From assembly GCA_964019055.1 (NCBI GenBank), contig OZ025210.1:3415047-3479046 (forward strand): a DNA stretch of 64,000 bases, given 5' to 3'. The DNA comes from Anthopleura xanthogrammica (Eukaryota; Cnidaria; Anthozoa; Actiniaria; Actiniidae). Below the pieces are notes generated by a model. That model saw only the letters and a program-made list of their open reading frames with translations, did not search any database and was not told the DNA's origin. Below are positions 11,861 to 25,800 of the stretch, in pieces (within the stretch, counting starts at the first letter, position 1; each line of letters opens with the position of its first letter). The translations under genes and the position numbers were made by a program.

Positions 11861-12091
11861 AGGGTCTTGAAGGGGGGTACTTATCCCATTTCCCAGCCCA
11901 AAATTTTGCAAAATCCCACTCCCACCCAGTCATGCAAAATCTCAGTCTGAGTCATAGAGTTAGAGTTAGAGATTTTGAAAAATCCAAATCCCAGCATTTA
12001 TGGCTAAATCCTAGTTCCAGTGCGTGAAATCCCATTTTCCCAGCCCCCAAAAAGGTGAATCCCAGCTCCGATTTTACCCCTTCAGGACCCT
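11861..12091. mobile_element. hAT-like MITE with 8-bp target-site duplication
   Basis: The ends AGGGTCTTGAAGGGG and CCCCTTCAGGACCCT form terminal inverted repeats. The flanks are CCAGCAAG (11,853-11,860) and CCAGCAAA (12,092-12,099), an 8-bp target-site duplication with one mismatch, as expected for hAT transposition. The 231-bp body is made of repeated CCCAGC/AAATCCCA words and codes for nothing. Confidence 0.75.
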
Positions 12092-13781
12092 CCAGCAAAA
12101 TTTCAATGTGAGTGTCTTTATTTATGTTCGAGTTTGTGGATGATACAAGAAACAGTGTTTTGGTAAACTTTTTTCAATTTATTCAAATATATGTTTAGTA
12201 ATAATGATGATAACTCTATATGTTGCTACTGTTATCAAATTGTAAAATAGATAAAATTTTGTATGAATCGTAATAAATTCATATAAATGGATTTGAAATT
12301 TGGCCATGTTCAAGAGAATCATAACTACAACAAAGTTAAGGGAACAGTGTCAGACAGTTGGCAGGGACATGTTACTGCCTGTCTTGATATCGTCACTGTC
12401 TTTTTTCCCAGTGCACGGGTATTTTGTTGTAGTTGTATAAGGACTCTTGACTTGAACTATAATCTTTTTACTTGAATCTTAATCTTATCTCTCTTGGATT
12501 TAACTGTGATACCCTATGTAAACAATAAAAGGGCAAAAATATCATTTTTTTAATGCGTAAAGTATGTATAGGAGTTAAAAATCTAGTATAGGAGTGTTTA
12601 TAGACTGTCGAGTATGGTGAGATTTCCAAGAGAGAGATTGATTAAATTCAAATTATCATTGTCTTTCAACTTTGAACTCTAACACTACACCAGCTCTAAA
12701 ACAAGCTGCTATGAAACTTGCTAGATAAACTACAATAATTTTATATAAAAACCCCAAAATGAGTTTAAGAAAATCAAAAAATGTTATAAATATATCAACT
12801 TCTTTTTTGTCTTTTAATTTCTTAAGTTAGTTTGTTGCCGTAAGCAGATCAAGCATCAGTGCTATGATCACGCAATGTCTAAATTATGGTAGCTGCAGAA
12901 GTAAATGTATAATAGATAGATACGCTAATTATGACTGGATATGTAGAATACAATGTGATTGACAACAAACAGGCAAACACATTGTTTAACTTTTTTATTT
13001 TTTATAAAGCTGCATGAATATAGGGTTTCAAAACATATTTTTCTCCCTTTCTTTTTCTTTTCTTTTTTGTGTTTTTTTCTTGTTTCCTTGTTTTTCAATA
13101 AATATATTTTTCCCCGATTTCTATAGTTAGCTACCCGGTAATTCATGGTCATATATATTTTTGAATCAAGTTTAAATTGAGATAATAAATTACCAGTATT
13201 TCCCCAGAACTATGAAAAATAGACTAGAAAATTTAAATTAGTATTGTGCAGTATTCACTTGTGCAGCTACCATTGTGCTTAAACCTTTATAAAATTTTAT
13301 AAAGTTTAAAATATTTTTCATATGACAGTTTGTGCCACTAAAACCTTAATGAAAACTGCAAACGCTTAGTGATAAACTAACGAGCTAGTGTGAAATATCT
13401 TAAACAAATTAACTGAACTAGCGAAAATGTTTTCAGTAAGTTTCACCATTTTTTTGTAATGTTTGTTCATTTGAGGTGTTTGATTCATTGTCTTGAGAAT
13501 GAATCTCAGTCGACATGTTGCAAGCAACTTTTGCCACTTATGTTCTTAATAATTTACTCTTGGTAAAGTTATGCACCACATTTCTTCTTGAGCATGAGAC
13601 TTCATCAATGCCTTCACTTTGAAGGTGTTGTCTTTTTTCTGGCTTTAGAAAGAGCAAGATTCTGCAGATGAATTGTCATCTTGTTATAACTTTGAAGTTC
13701 TTCTTTGATGAATCAGAAAATCTCTTCTCATTTACTGGTAAGTTTCAAACCTTTTTCTTTTTGAAGAGGCAAAATGAAATC

Positions 13782-16700
13782 TTAAACACAAGACACTTTT
13801 CCCACCATTATTTCTCTCTCCATTTCTTCTTCCTCTGCAACTTCTTCAGAATAAGCAAGAGGAACAGCATCACTTGTGACAGAGATACAACCTATACTGC
13901 CACCATACTTGCTGGCTGATATCTGTTTAGGCATCAGAGTTTTCTTAGTAGAGGGAGCTCCCAATTCCAACCGTCTTCTCACAAGAGAGAACACAGATGG
14001 GCTCAGTTCTCTTTGGAGCTCAAGCACTCTACTTCTTCTCACATTATAATGGTCACTGTTCTCATCGATTTGTGGCAAAGCATTTATGGTATAAGTGCTT
14101 GGCCCAGATCTACTTAATATGCTGTTAATGCTGACATGTGAACCAGCAAGGCTTGCAAAGCTCTGGACTGATTTTGGACGGAGACGTTTTGGAATAGCTG
14201 TAACGGGACGGAGTTCAGTATGATCTCCAGATAGTCTCTTAGGATTGTGTAATATGAGGGGTTGAATTTGTGGGAGAGATTCAGCTCTAAGGGCTTCTGG
14301 TGGCAAAGTAGGTGTTGCTGGCTCAATAAACATTTGTGGGATGCGAGGCTGTGAGTCATAGCCAGAACTTCCATCTTCCTCTTTCTCATCCATGATGACT
14401 TCAAATTTGCCATAGTGTTTGTGGTCTGTTTCGTCATCTTGTTCTTTTGGCATGAGGAATGGAATTGCAAACATCATGCAGGCAGCAATGATAGGTACAG
14501 CACCAGCAATGTAGAAAGCAACTTCGTATGAATTAGATGTGTCATAAATGAAACCTAGGAAACAAGAAAAAGTACATCTTTAGTCCACAACCACAACCAC
14601 AAACATTGTCATGATCTAAGTTTCAAGTTTTTATAGCAGGCACAGAGCATGTGTATAGCTTTTATATGGTGATCATTATGTATAGGAAAGTTTTCAGGCT
14701 TTTCTTTGTATTCTGAATTTTTTTGGTAGTGACACTAAAAGGTTGCATAAAATAGTAGTTTTACATACCTGCAATAGGAGGCCCAAGAGTTAGAGGTACA
14801 GACTTTAAAGCAAACAAAACACCAACACCAGTTGCCATGTTGTTACGGCCAACAATATCACCAGTTAAAACAGGAGCCAGGAGTACATAACATCCTTCGA
14901 AGAATCCAAAGAATGTGGCATAGAAAGCAAGACCACCATAGGTTGTCATAAGAGGACAGATAGTGTTGCTAATACCAATCATCAGGAAGGAGAACTGATA
15001 AAGGTACAGACGGTTAATCTTGGGATGATCAGCAATCTTGCCAAAGAACAACCTTCCTACTGTAGAGCCTACAGACATCATTCCAATAAGGAGGGTAGCT
15101 TTAAACATATCAACACCTTGGAGAGTAGCAAGACGGATCTGAAATGAAATGTTACCATAGTCATTTTTCATAGTCTAGTACTCTTTCCTAGGGACCTACT
15201 TGTGAAGAGCATACACATGCAACCCTGGGTATCTCTTGACTGAAGGAAAAAAGGTTGCAGGGTTGCAAGCCCCCTATGAAAATTTGGATTAGCTGGCTGA
15301 CAGTGAGAGAATGATAGCAAACTAGAACTAGGCATTACTTTCACTTTCACTGCCATCATAAAAGCCCTTGTTACAAATAATCTTGGGTCCATCTCTGCAT
15401 TGAGAGGGTGATAATAACCTTAGGCTTTCAGAAAAATAAATGCAAGAGAGAAAACTGATGTACTTACCAGATGTACGAAGGGAACAAAGTATCCCAACAT
15501 CCAGAATGCCAGTGAGCCACACCACACCAGGTATGCCTTGTTCTTGAAAAGGTTGAAATCAATAAACCTTGAGCAGCCCTTTTTCTTCTTGTTGGCTTCC
15601 TTTTCTTTATCATACTTGGATCCATTTAAGAAAGGGGTATTTATGGGGCGATATACCATTGCAACGAAAATGATACATGCCAACATGGCTGCTGATATAC
15701 GCATGGTGTTTCTCAGACCAAACCTAGACAGTAATTCCTGTAGGATTGGACCCATGGCTAGCGATCCAACACCACTACCAGATGAGGTCAGGCCATTAGC
15801 AAGGGAGAGCTTCTTATTGAAGTATGTACCCAAGATGATGACAGTTGGGAAGTAGCACATACTTGCTCCAATTCCAAACAACAGGCCATATGTAAGGTCC
15901 ATTATATAGATGTTTGGTGCAATGGAACCTAAGAGACATGCCCCTGAAGCTATGCAGCAGCCAATGATGGTGGTCAAACGGCAGCCAATCTTTTTGCACA
16001 TGGTGGTACCCAGAGGTCCCAGTAGGAACATCATACCATACGTAATTGATCCTACCCATGCTAAAGACAAACAAAGAGAAAAATTAGTCAACAATCTAAT
16101 TTAACACTGAACAAAGGGTACTAAAATCTGAGGTCAACTTTGATAAAAAACTCTGGCACTCTTTGCCTTGATATTAGCACTTTTCTGTCAGAACCTTATT
16201 TTGATTGCTATTTTCAGCAGACTACATGTGTATAAATATTTCTATCCTGATAAGAAGTTATTTTTTTGCAAGAACAAAAGGAAATATTATCTTTCCCTGT
16301 CATTTGAAACGAAGCGTTCTGTAGTCAATAATTATTGAGTGCCTGAAGAGCAGGCTTGGAAAGAAATTCTTCTGGATTGGTAATGAGACATGGTTGAAGG
16401 ATTATGCTTTGTTGACAACTGTGGTCAACCTTTATGGTTTTTTTAGTGATTAGTAATAATTATTGTTAGGAGACGAGGACAAAAGGGAGGGAGAATAGAT
16501 AAAAAAAAACCGGTTTGCTGATTCTATTGTAATTTTCACTGCTGATTGGCAGTTGATAAATTTATTATCTGATGCAGAAGTCATGCTCATCATGAGGAGA
16601 ATCATGTGATTTTTCTTTGTCAGATGTTTATCGAAATTCCGCATAAGTGTGCTCCATACGACTTCCGACCATAATCATTGCATTAAAATAGAACTACTTT

Positions 16701-18249
16701 GCACTAAAATAGAAAAAGATATCTTACTTAAAGAGCATTAGTCCTAAACCTTGGTGTTTTCAATATTGGTATTGTTTGTTTCGAGCGATCTTGAAAATTT
16801 GCACTCGGTGTTGCTTTTGGATGCAACGGATAATTTTTACTAAGAACAGAGACTCTTTAATAGTTACAGAAGGAAAATAATTGTTAAAAAATAATGCATT
16901 CTGTGTTCAGGAGCACTTCGCTTGTTAATTTTGCTGTTTTGTACAATCTTTTCATATGTTAATATCCAGAAAAAAACAAAGTACAACTGAATGCGTTTTT
17001 TTATGTGTACATAACTTTATTCCGATAAATTCACATCCGCTGTTGTTGTTTCGCGAATATCGCTTCTTTTTCTTGAAGTTTGGCTTCGTTGGGTGACCAC
17101 AAAGCGTCTTTCTAAGTGCTGAGCGTGTTTATTTTGATTGAAGAACTCCAAAGTTATTGTTTACATACGTAAGCAGAGTAAATACAGGAAAATTAGAGAG
17201 AAACAAATCGATAGAAAAATAACGTTTAACCGCTCCAACCAAGGTAAAGTGGATCAACTTTCAGCGTTCTTTTATGGCGCCTGGAGAATTTGAGCTCTTT
17301 CAAGTGCTGTGCAGAGCTCTACAGGGTAAAGCCGAAATACACTGTCAATCAAGTTAGTAAAACTAATCTCATTGGTCGAAAACCGGTTTGACAGGAAGCT
17401 CGTAGCTCAGCTCCAAACCTTGACATTTGCCAATTTGCACGTGATTTCAATCAAGAAAATTTTTTAGATCCGATTTTAACGTCCCCAACATGGGTTTCCG
17501 ATAGCAGTATTAGCGAGGTAACATTTCTGTTCCAATAAAATAGCGAAATAAATAAATCGATGTTTTTGCTTTCTCTTTCAAGATGACATTCAGCGTTAGA
17601 TAACAGATCGACATGTCAAACGAGACGAGCCAAATATATCGCAATATATATCTTGCTATGATGAATTTGATTCAAAAACCTCTTTCTTGAACATAGATTT
17701 TTATCACTGATTCAAACGGACCCTGATCGAAAAATAAGTATAGTATGCTACAGTAAAATTTGATGACCTTAGTGGGGTCAGCAAAAAAATTAACAAGGCA
17801 AACTAATCTCAAACTTTCGATGCGGCAACAGCGGCTCTAAAATCTCAACTCGCTTCGAATTTGGAACATTACGAGTCTTCAAAATTAACAAGGAATTAGT
17901 GATTTAAAAAAGAAATTTCCTTCGTCGTTATTAATAAGGCCTTCTGTGCAGAAGATAATAAATTCGCTTTAAATTATAACAAACAAATCATCTCATTTGC
18001 ATCTTGTTTTCGATACTGACCACAAAAATACTTTTTTCTTCAGTCATTTCTCTTACCTGCCTCTGCCTTGCCCACTTTGAATTCTCTCAGTAACTCAACG
18101 TAGATAACGCCAAAGTTGTTCATAGTTCCAAGAACTATAAACTGGGTAACGAAAGTTGCTATGCATACACACCAGCCCCATCCCCCATCTGGATATTCTA
18201 CCAAAGGCTCGGGCTTTTTGTCCATAGGCTTCTTCTTGCAGCACAGCAT
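13782..18249 (-). CDS. SLC16/monocarboxylate-transporter-like protein (copy 3)
   Basis: Predicted plasma-membrane carrier of 642 residues. Four exons join in phase: 18249-18057, 16060-15468, 15138-14769 and 14554-13782. Start MLCCKKKPMD is followed at residues 21-26 by the intact family signature DGGWGW. AWVGSITYG follows at exon 2, then YFNKKLSLANGLTSSGSG at TM5, a Lys-rich loop (NKKKKG), GRLFFGKIADHP at TM8-9 and LGPPIAG. After TM12 (about residue 418) comes an unusually long cytoplasmic tail of roughly 220 residues, rich in Ser/Arg/Pro and ending in the acidic run SEEVAEEEEMERE. Thr stands in place of the MCT1 TM8 Asp; Arg is kept. Intron 1 is about 2 kb. Exon 3 is 370 nt, exactly the length of the equivalent exon of copy 1. 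Substrate is unknown. Confidence 0.92.
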
Positions 18250-21200
18250 CTTGTTACTTATCGAAATGGAGCGTAACAGCTGATTTTTGGCTGCGACTTC
18301 ACAGGAATGAACCAGTAAGTTAAATCAACCCGCTTTCCTTTTGCGGAAAATCTTTTCTGTAGATGGACTTCTCCTTCACCTCTCTCAGAACACTGCAAGC
18401 GAGAAGGCCAAGAGCGTTGAACAAAAATTTCTGAAGGCTATTACCTTTGGCAGGTGACGTCGATAGGATTGTCCTGTTACCGCGCTGTGATTGGTCGGGC
18501 AATCTTGTTTACTGTTTCATAAACCGCTTTGATCGGAAGTGATTTTCTCCTTACTGTTCTATTGTACTGAGATCAGGCCACTTTTGTTTGTTAATGAAAG
18601 AGATGATGTCGTTAACAGTGTAAAATTCATGTGATCAAGCAGTCCTTATTTGCTTCATATGCAAATTAATTTGTGGTTCTAGAACTCTCAGAAAAACTGA
18701 CATAAATCAAACGAATGTCATTAATTTGATATCAAAAACTCAATTTCTTTGGTGACCGGGCTACGATTGAACATGAACTCAGATGACCTACTAGGGTTCA
18801 GTGGCATAAAACCTCACTTCCGGTCAACGAGCACCGGAAGCATACCCATCTGCGCTTGAACTGATCCGCAAGAGTTATTTTATGGAGTAAAGCTTGTTTT
18901 ATGGTCCCTTCTCGAACGATTGCACAATCAAGAGATATGCCCTCAAGAGCACATGACATAAAACCTCGTACACCGTAGAATCTATTTTTTGTTCGTTACG
19001 TTTTGTTTGCTCTGGTTTGCCTATTCATAAAAAGATTTAAGGTGTGAAATGAACTTTGGACTATTGCCAATAAAAGAAATGTTATACGATCTTTTTACAA
19101 GTTCTTGTACATCAAAGCATGTATAGTATACAGTTTATTTCGTAATCTATAAGCGGATTACACGTATGGCATATGGAACAAAATTCCGTTTTGCTGCAAA
19201 ACCGAATCATTAAACTTAGTGTTGTTATTGTTCACGAATTGTTATTATCATGAATAATAAAAACGAACACAATCAATCACTTGCAACGAGTGGAATAACA
19301 TATCATTTCCTGGTCGGTCACAATGAAATATTTCTTCATGACGCTTTTCCTTTTTCTGATCCATGCAGGGGTCAATATGTACATCACCACTCGACAAGCT
19401 ATTCTGAAATGCTATAATTTTTCCCCTAATCACTATTTATTCATTGACCTTTAATTCAGAACATTAACACTGTTGGCAAGAGAAATGTAAAAGGCCAAGG
19501 TTTTTGCAGCTCTATCATTCAAAATGTCCTACAGAAAGTACAATATTCGTCGGCAAAATCAAACAATCTATTAATTTTAAAGCATCGAAAATCTTGAAGA
19601 GAAAGGACATTTTTAGAAATATACATTTTGTTATGATAATATAAGCTGATTCTGGCTCGTACTAATTTTAGTGGATTCTCATTGGTTGGATAAGAATCAA
19701 TTTAAGTACCTTCCCACCTATAGGATAATGATTTGTGGATGTCAGTGCCAAATGAAGAAAGCCATATATTATGCACTCTCGGCAAATTATATAATTGTAA
19801 TATTGCTAAGCTTAAAATTTCAAGTTTTAAACACCAAAACTCTTATGCTTTACGGGTGTGAACGCATGAAAAGGTGTTGAATTTGGTGTCTTAATCCAGT
19901 TCTAATGTACCCGCTAAGATTGACACTTTTTCCTTAGTAAATATTAAAATATTAAAATATGATCGGCCTGAAAGAGAAGAGAGGAACATTCACCCCTTGA
20001 TCAGATACCATTTGATTATTGTACCACATGATTTGGGAGCCACCCACGAAAAGAGGACACTGTCGATAATTCGGACAAGAATGAACTCAAGTTATGAAAG
20101 AAATTGCAAAAATTTCTTGGTAGAATGCTTGTTTGGTGGCAAAGGATTCGTCATGCAGAAATCAGTTGCAATAGGATTGCGGCAGTGCTGACTAAGCTTG
20201 CGCATATCCGGCTTGCATGTCTGTAGGTGGTGGTGACAAGTCCAGTGATAATGACACAGATGCCTCCATCAGCTCTTATTAGCTAAGCTACTTCATGTTT
20301 CATTCGATATACAAAGTCTCCACAAAGTCTCCACCAGACAGTATGTATGTGACTGGAGGTTTTTCATCTTATTTAATTTTGACAACATTTCCTGTGGTCC
20401 ACAAGGCGTAGATCAAATCTTAAATTGAATAAGTCACAGGACAACATGTGACGATGCCATCAGGACTTGCTTTGACAAGTCATTTGTCCACTCTCTATTA
20501 GTTTCTTCTCTTCGCCCCGTTTGAAGGATTTTTCCTCCTTTACTTGTCTTATTTCTCAAATTTGAATACAACAAATTCTTGAGCTTCAGTTTCCAAAGCT
20601 TGGAAAATTAAGAACATTCGTCTGCAATGTTCTTCTTTTCTATGCATTCAGCATAAGAACTGATAAAAATCTATTCTGAAGGACCCTAAGAGAGCATCAG
20701 AAATAGAAACCCAGAACGAAGATTTTAATTTTATTTGTAACTATTACTTTTTGAGCCATTTTCGTTCTGCTGAATAAGTAGTAGTGGTCAGGTATCCGCA
20801 TGCAAGCCTTTGGAACATTCCTTGGAATCTGCGAATGCCGCTATGATCATATTAAAGCACAGTTATAGTTGTACCATTTGCTAGCCCTTTCGTGCTACTT
20901 AACTTAATTAACTGTTGAAAAATAGTGATTGGAAAAGATTATTAGTATGATAGTAAAATCAGAAGTGACCTTGGTATTGTTTTACGTCTCATGAATGGAA
21001 TCGACCTGATATAGAATGCTGTAAATGATACGATGACTTCAGTGAAGACATCAGGCCTTGCTGAATATCGTATCTTACGGCAATCAGTGTTGGGATTCAC
21101 ATTTCTGAATCACGCCACTCACGCGCTACTTGATTCTTATCGCCCAGCTGAGATCGCAGTTGGAAATTTACTTGTAGATCAAAAGCAACCCTCTTTGAAA

Positions 21201-22620
21201 CGTCTATTTTTAATTTTATTCGCTCAGACAGATCAGTAAAGGTTAACCTTGTTCTCAACTAATGGCCTACTACTTCGCAAAGTTGCTATTGTAAATACTT
21301 CAGTCCACTCAACTTGGAGATAAAGTTGCTTATTTTGGAAAGTTTGAAAGGTTAAGAAAGGACAATGTTTTCAGATAAGGTAATGCAGGAAGTCTAATGA
21401 GAGAAGTTTAACAAACATGGCATAGTTATAGCTTTGTTTTAAAATTATTTTTCTTTTCTATGACCGATAGCGTTTGGTACCGCCCATTAATTTAGTGAAA
21501 CACGAACATTGGAAAATGAAACGGTCAAATAAAATAATAATCGCTTTTATTTAATGACGATGGCCAAGGTAACTCAGTGAAGAAATACAGAGCATTATAT
21601 ACTTTCGAATAATATGCCTCATTTCAGTTCGATCATTTTGGAAATTTAGCAAGCTCTTTTTCTCAAGTTTACTGAACTAAGTGTAGCTCCTCTGATCGTT
21701 GAGAGACAAGAAAAAAAAAAAAACTACGAACACTATGAACACTATGCAACGGGAATGATCAAGTGGACTTTTAACCCAGGCGAATGCGGCGAACTCAGTA
21801 TTGAAATAAAAAATGCTTTAATGTAATAACTGAAGACGTTTTCCATTGCGATGTCAAGCGAATGCATGTTTTTAGAATCATGGACAAAGATCAAAGCCAG
21901 ACCAGATTAAATGTCCGTCCCCTCGGGGCCGGGTGAAAATGATTTTCCGCGTTCAATTATTAGAGGGAATTGTCGAAGTTATAGAACGCCTACCTTCACT
22001 GTTCGTCCATTATACTACTATTACTATCGATTATACTAGAACATACATGGCTGTAAAAGTCCCAGTGGGGCACGAGGCATCTTGCCAGTGCCGTGCGTTT
22101 CCTGTGCAGGTTCATGGAGAGCGAGTGAGAAGTTTTAACAGGGCTTTGATTGTGTGTTTATAAAGAAAATGGATTTAAGGTTAAAAACATCCTGACTTAA
22201 ATATAATGGGGGTAGATAAATAAGCGGGCTTTGTACAAACATCGTGGAAAAACACGACTATCTGTAAGGACTATCTGTATCTCAGCGCGCACGTCAGTCT
22301 GATTAGTTTGTGCTGAATCAGTGTGCGTCATTGTAGTTGTATATGGATAATCTTTAATTCTTATTAGTATAATATGTTTAGACCAAAACTTTTGATAAAC
22401 TGCTGCTTTCCCCAGTTGGTATTATGGTCACGATTTTATAAGCCTCTCATTGCTTCTCCCACTAGTTTTTTTTTGCGTGCAATTAATCTTGTGGGGAGAA
22501 GGGGAGAGGAAACTAGACGGAACCCGGCCAGTCTCGCTCTTATTTTCTATATTTATTGTCTTCACTTAAAACTTCATATTTAGGAACTTCAAATTTTTGT
22601 CGATACATTGAAACAGCCTC
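18250..22620. other. Upstream region of copy 3 and gene-free DNA
   Basis: The first few hundred bases should hold the copy 3 promoter and 5' UTR, but I see no clear TATA box or known element. The rest is AT-rich with only short chance ORFs (for example near 21,033 and 21,933), which lack acceptable splice context or recognisable domains. Confidence 0.5.
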
Positions 22621-22855
22621 TAGGCTGATCAAAGTCAGGGCACGGGTGACTCACAGATAGAACTCACAAATTATTTGAATTGAGTGTGTTGGGTTTTGCG
22701 TAGGGGTGAAAACCGGAAACCCCGCAGAAAAACCCTCGAATCAAGGGAGAGACTAACAAGCTCAACTCAAATATCATTCCGAGTTTGGGAATCGAACCCG
22801 AGACCCCAGTGGCAAGAAGCGAGTGCACTACCGCTACGCTACCCTTGATTCACAG
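22621..22855 (-). mobile_element. tRNA-derived SINE, complete copy
   Basis: Read on the - strand it begins with a tRNA-like pol III promoter: an A-box-like TAGCGTAGCGGTAGTG (22,827-22,842) and a B-box GGTTCGATTCC (about 22,789-22,799). The body follows, with GAGGGTTTTTCTGCGGGG, then AAACCCAACACACTCAATTC and the end TTTGATCAGCCTAGAGG. The same body and end recur at 31.2-31.5, 32.1-32.3 and 33.2-33.5 kb and, truncated, at 47.1 kb, which defines a SINE family rather than a tRNA gene. Confidence 0.75.
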
Positions 22856-25800
22856 AGTTCTGAACAAATGTACAGAATGATAACGGCGATACTTTGCAAA
22901 CATGTCATTCCTCGTTAAAATTGCCATAAGTTTTGTACATTCACGTACGGGCAGGCCTTGTCTAAGCAGATCATTTATTTTACAAGTTTATCAATGACAG
23001 GAAATATCACTTATCCGCATCACAACCCTGCTGAATAGGGTTTCATTCATGTTCATTCAGTAAATTTCCTATGCTCAACGCGGTCATATTGCCGTGATGC
23101 GTGCAGATAATTCGATACATTCAGACGGAAATTTCAACCGCATGACTTTAATATTGCTTTTTGCTATTATTTTGCAAATAATACGTCTGTAACGTTTTCA
23201 AAACTAAATGCATTCTAGCGGTATTTTGTACAAGTCGTTCATACGGTATAAGTTGCGGTATGTTAACCGTCAGCAGAGGCTCCAAGCTTTCCTGAATTTC
23301 CGTTTGTATTTAAGGATAAGAGGTTAGCGAAGGGTAACTTTATCTAATCCATGTGCTTATAGATACCCTTTATTCCGGCCCAACACGTGACGACATGAAA
23401 TATTCATGAAAAATTACTTTGAAAAAACCTCCGAGAGTTTTCTGTATACTTTAGTAAAACTGGCTTATTTTGACACCAAACGGCAATGCAGCGATTAGAT
23501 GTGGGGGGGAAAAAAAGAAAAAATAGAGACTCATATAGACTCTGGTGCATTGCAAGGCGTTCGGGGTGCAGAATGACTGAGAGGCCTTTTTCTCCTGTTA
23601 CGCAGCTACCCATTCTGTCGGAGGAACGTCTTCAGGATATGACGTGAAGACAGATGTGCCTTAACCGGTCTACTGTGATGTCCGCTGCGGTACGTGTTCG
23701 AATCCCGTTCAACTGGACTTTTTCCATTCACAGAGTGCAAGGAGAAGCTCGCAAAGATCATTTTTGAAGGGTTTATTAAAGTAATGCTTCCTTACAAGAA
23801 ATTCTGGAGCTAAGCCAAAATATAGTTCTAAAATTGATACAGTTACTTTGGTCCGTCGCATGATGGACGCCCAAGATGGCTTCTAAACTATTTGAATTAT
23901 TTCGAAATCAAGTTCAAGGCCATCGGTGTCCTGTTTCTCAAAACTCCTTGGGGTGGCCATAGTTAATAGAGGGGTGGCTAACTGTTTGGTTTTCTTTTGT
24001 GATAAATTCTAGTATTCAGTTTGATAATATATACACCCTCTTATAATCCTTTGCAAGCAGCAAAGATAAAAGATAAGGAAAGTTGATAAGGGAAGGTGCG
24101 TCTTGACTCGGTGCCCGATTTCGATACTTACAACTGAAATGCGTTACCTATTTTCTTTCTTATACATGAAAGTCGTGCGTTTTCTACGATTCCAAAAAAT
24201 CAGAAATCTTTGGGAAAAAGATTGAAATATGCAAAAGAGAAAGAAAGAAAAAGAAAGAACAAAAGGGAGAGAAAGAAAGGCAGCAAGAAAGATTAATAGA
24301 AAAAAGAAAAATTAAAATAAAATAAATAAAAGGAAAGAAAAGATGTGACTTTTCTTCCCATTCATTCTAGTTTGCGGAGCGGGCGAAGGCTGGAGAAAAG
24401 TAGATGGTATAGAATAGTTGGATTAAACTTGTTAATATAACGCTGAGTTGTAATAGAAAGGACAATGAACTAGAGGGGAACAAGCAGAGCCGTCGGATGC
24501 CGCATTACCCTGCTGGGGCTTCCTATGGGAGTAAAAGATGGTAAAGGTTACTGCGCTCCGCTTGGGTGTTCAACAATACGATAGCAATAAAACATCACTA
24601 CAATTGATCAGTAGGAAATATTAATTGCTCAATAAATGCTCAATAAATCAATAGGAAAATAAAATAATGATCCACAAAACAAACTAAAAGCACAATATTA
24701 TTTTCTCTTCATGAATAATTTATTAAAATCTATGAAGTACCGAGTGACAATATTAGAACTGTTTTTAACCATTTTTGCTTGAAATCGGCTAACATCTCAC
24801 TTAAATATATTCATCCAGATCCTTCCATATTTAAAGCATTACTTAAATTGCGGGTAGATTTTGATATTGATTTTCATTGTAAAAGCTGGCCTGAATAAAC
24901 CGAAGAAACTTCAGATGTAAATCTCGCCAAGGTCAAAGGGGGGGATGACTCATAACCAACACTGAAGCAAGCTGCATGCAATCATTTCTAAATCAAAAAC
25001 TAAAAAATATACCAATTTTCTCCATCAAAATTAATAATTCCCCCCCAAAAAAATATCCATCTGGAGTTTGATTATCTAGTTTTTGTTGCATTTTGGTGGC
25101 TTTTTCTTAAGTGTTTATGATTTTCTAGGACTTATCAGAGATCGTGTTACATGGTGTTGGGAGAATCTAGCGAGCAATCAGTTTCGTTACAAATGCATGA
25201 AAACATGTCACCTGGGAGAGAAAAATAACGTCTTGAAGCTGCACGAAATAATCTTTTTCCGCCTTACAGTAGGATTTCAGGAACAATTATTGTTAAATCA
25301 GGATTCGATTTTGTGGCGATTCTTTCCAAGAAATTTTTATTTTCTACTTTATTTTTCGTCTAAAAATAAAAATAATCTTATGGTAAACAAGGTTTTGTGT
25401 TGATGGACCTTACTGATGGCTGATTGCTAATTTCTTTTGTGTGCTACACGTGACCACTTCGTGCTACACGGTTTTGTCACACTGTCATAAAGTCAATCAT
25501 GTATGCTGAAAAACAAAAAACCTAAGGAGGGTGTGCCAACATGTGACTCACTTTGCGTCAGAAAAACTCATGCATGACTTGAATCTTTTAGAAATCAAGA
25601 AACAATTTCATGCATGGCCGAGAAAGGGCTTTAGAAAGGCGGTCGTTGCTTTCTAGAACTGCGCATTTAAAAAAAACCCCGCACATGTCAGGCTCTTCAG
25701 ATCTCAGTACGTGACTGATCGCTGAAGGGGTCTCATTTTCGTTTTTTATCGCTATGAATCTATGAATTTAAAGCTTACTTAAAATTTATTTGAAAAAAGA

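Larger units (their letters stand above)
10463..13781. other. Intergenic region between transporter copies 2 and 3
   Basis: No coding exon recognised. It holds the promoter side of copy 2 (CRE at 10,933), a hAT-like MITE (11,861-12,091) and the AT-rich 3' flank of copy 3, with AATAAA on the - strand at 12,994-12,999 as a candidate distal poly(A) signal. Short open stretches in this interval have no family features. Confidence 0.5.

Noticed and set aside
23640..23725. Possible tRNA gene (TGTTCGAATCCC T-arm)
   Set aside because: The T-loop and four of five T-stem pairs fit, but the acceptor stem, D-arm and anticodon arm cannot be completed. More likely a tRNA-like or SINE remnant.
25083..25403. 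106-codon ORF
   Set aside because: Composition is that of AT-rich random sequence (many F, L, N, K), with no domain, promoter or splice partner.
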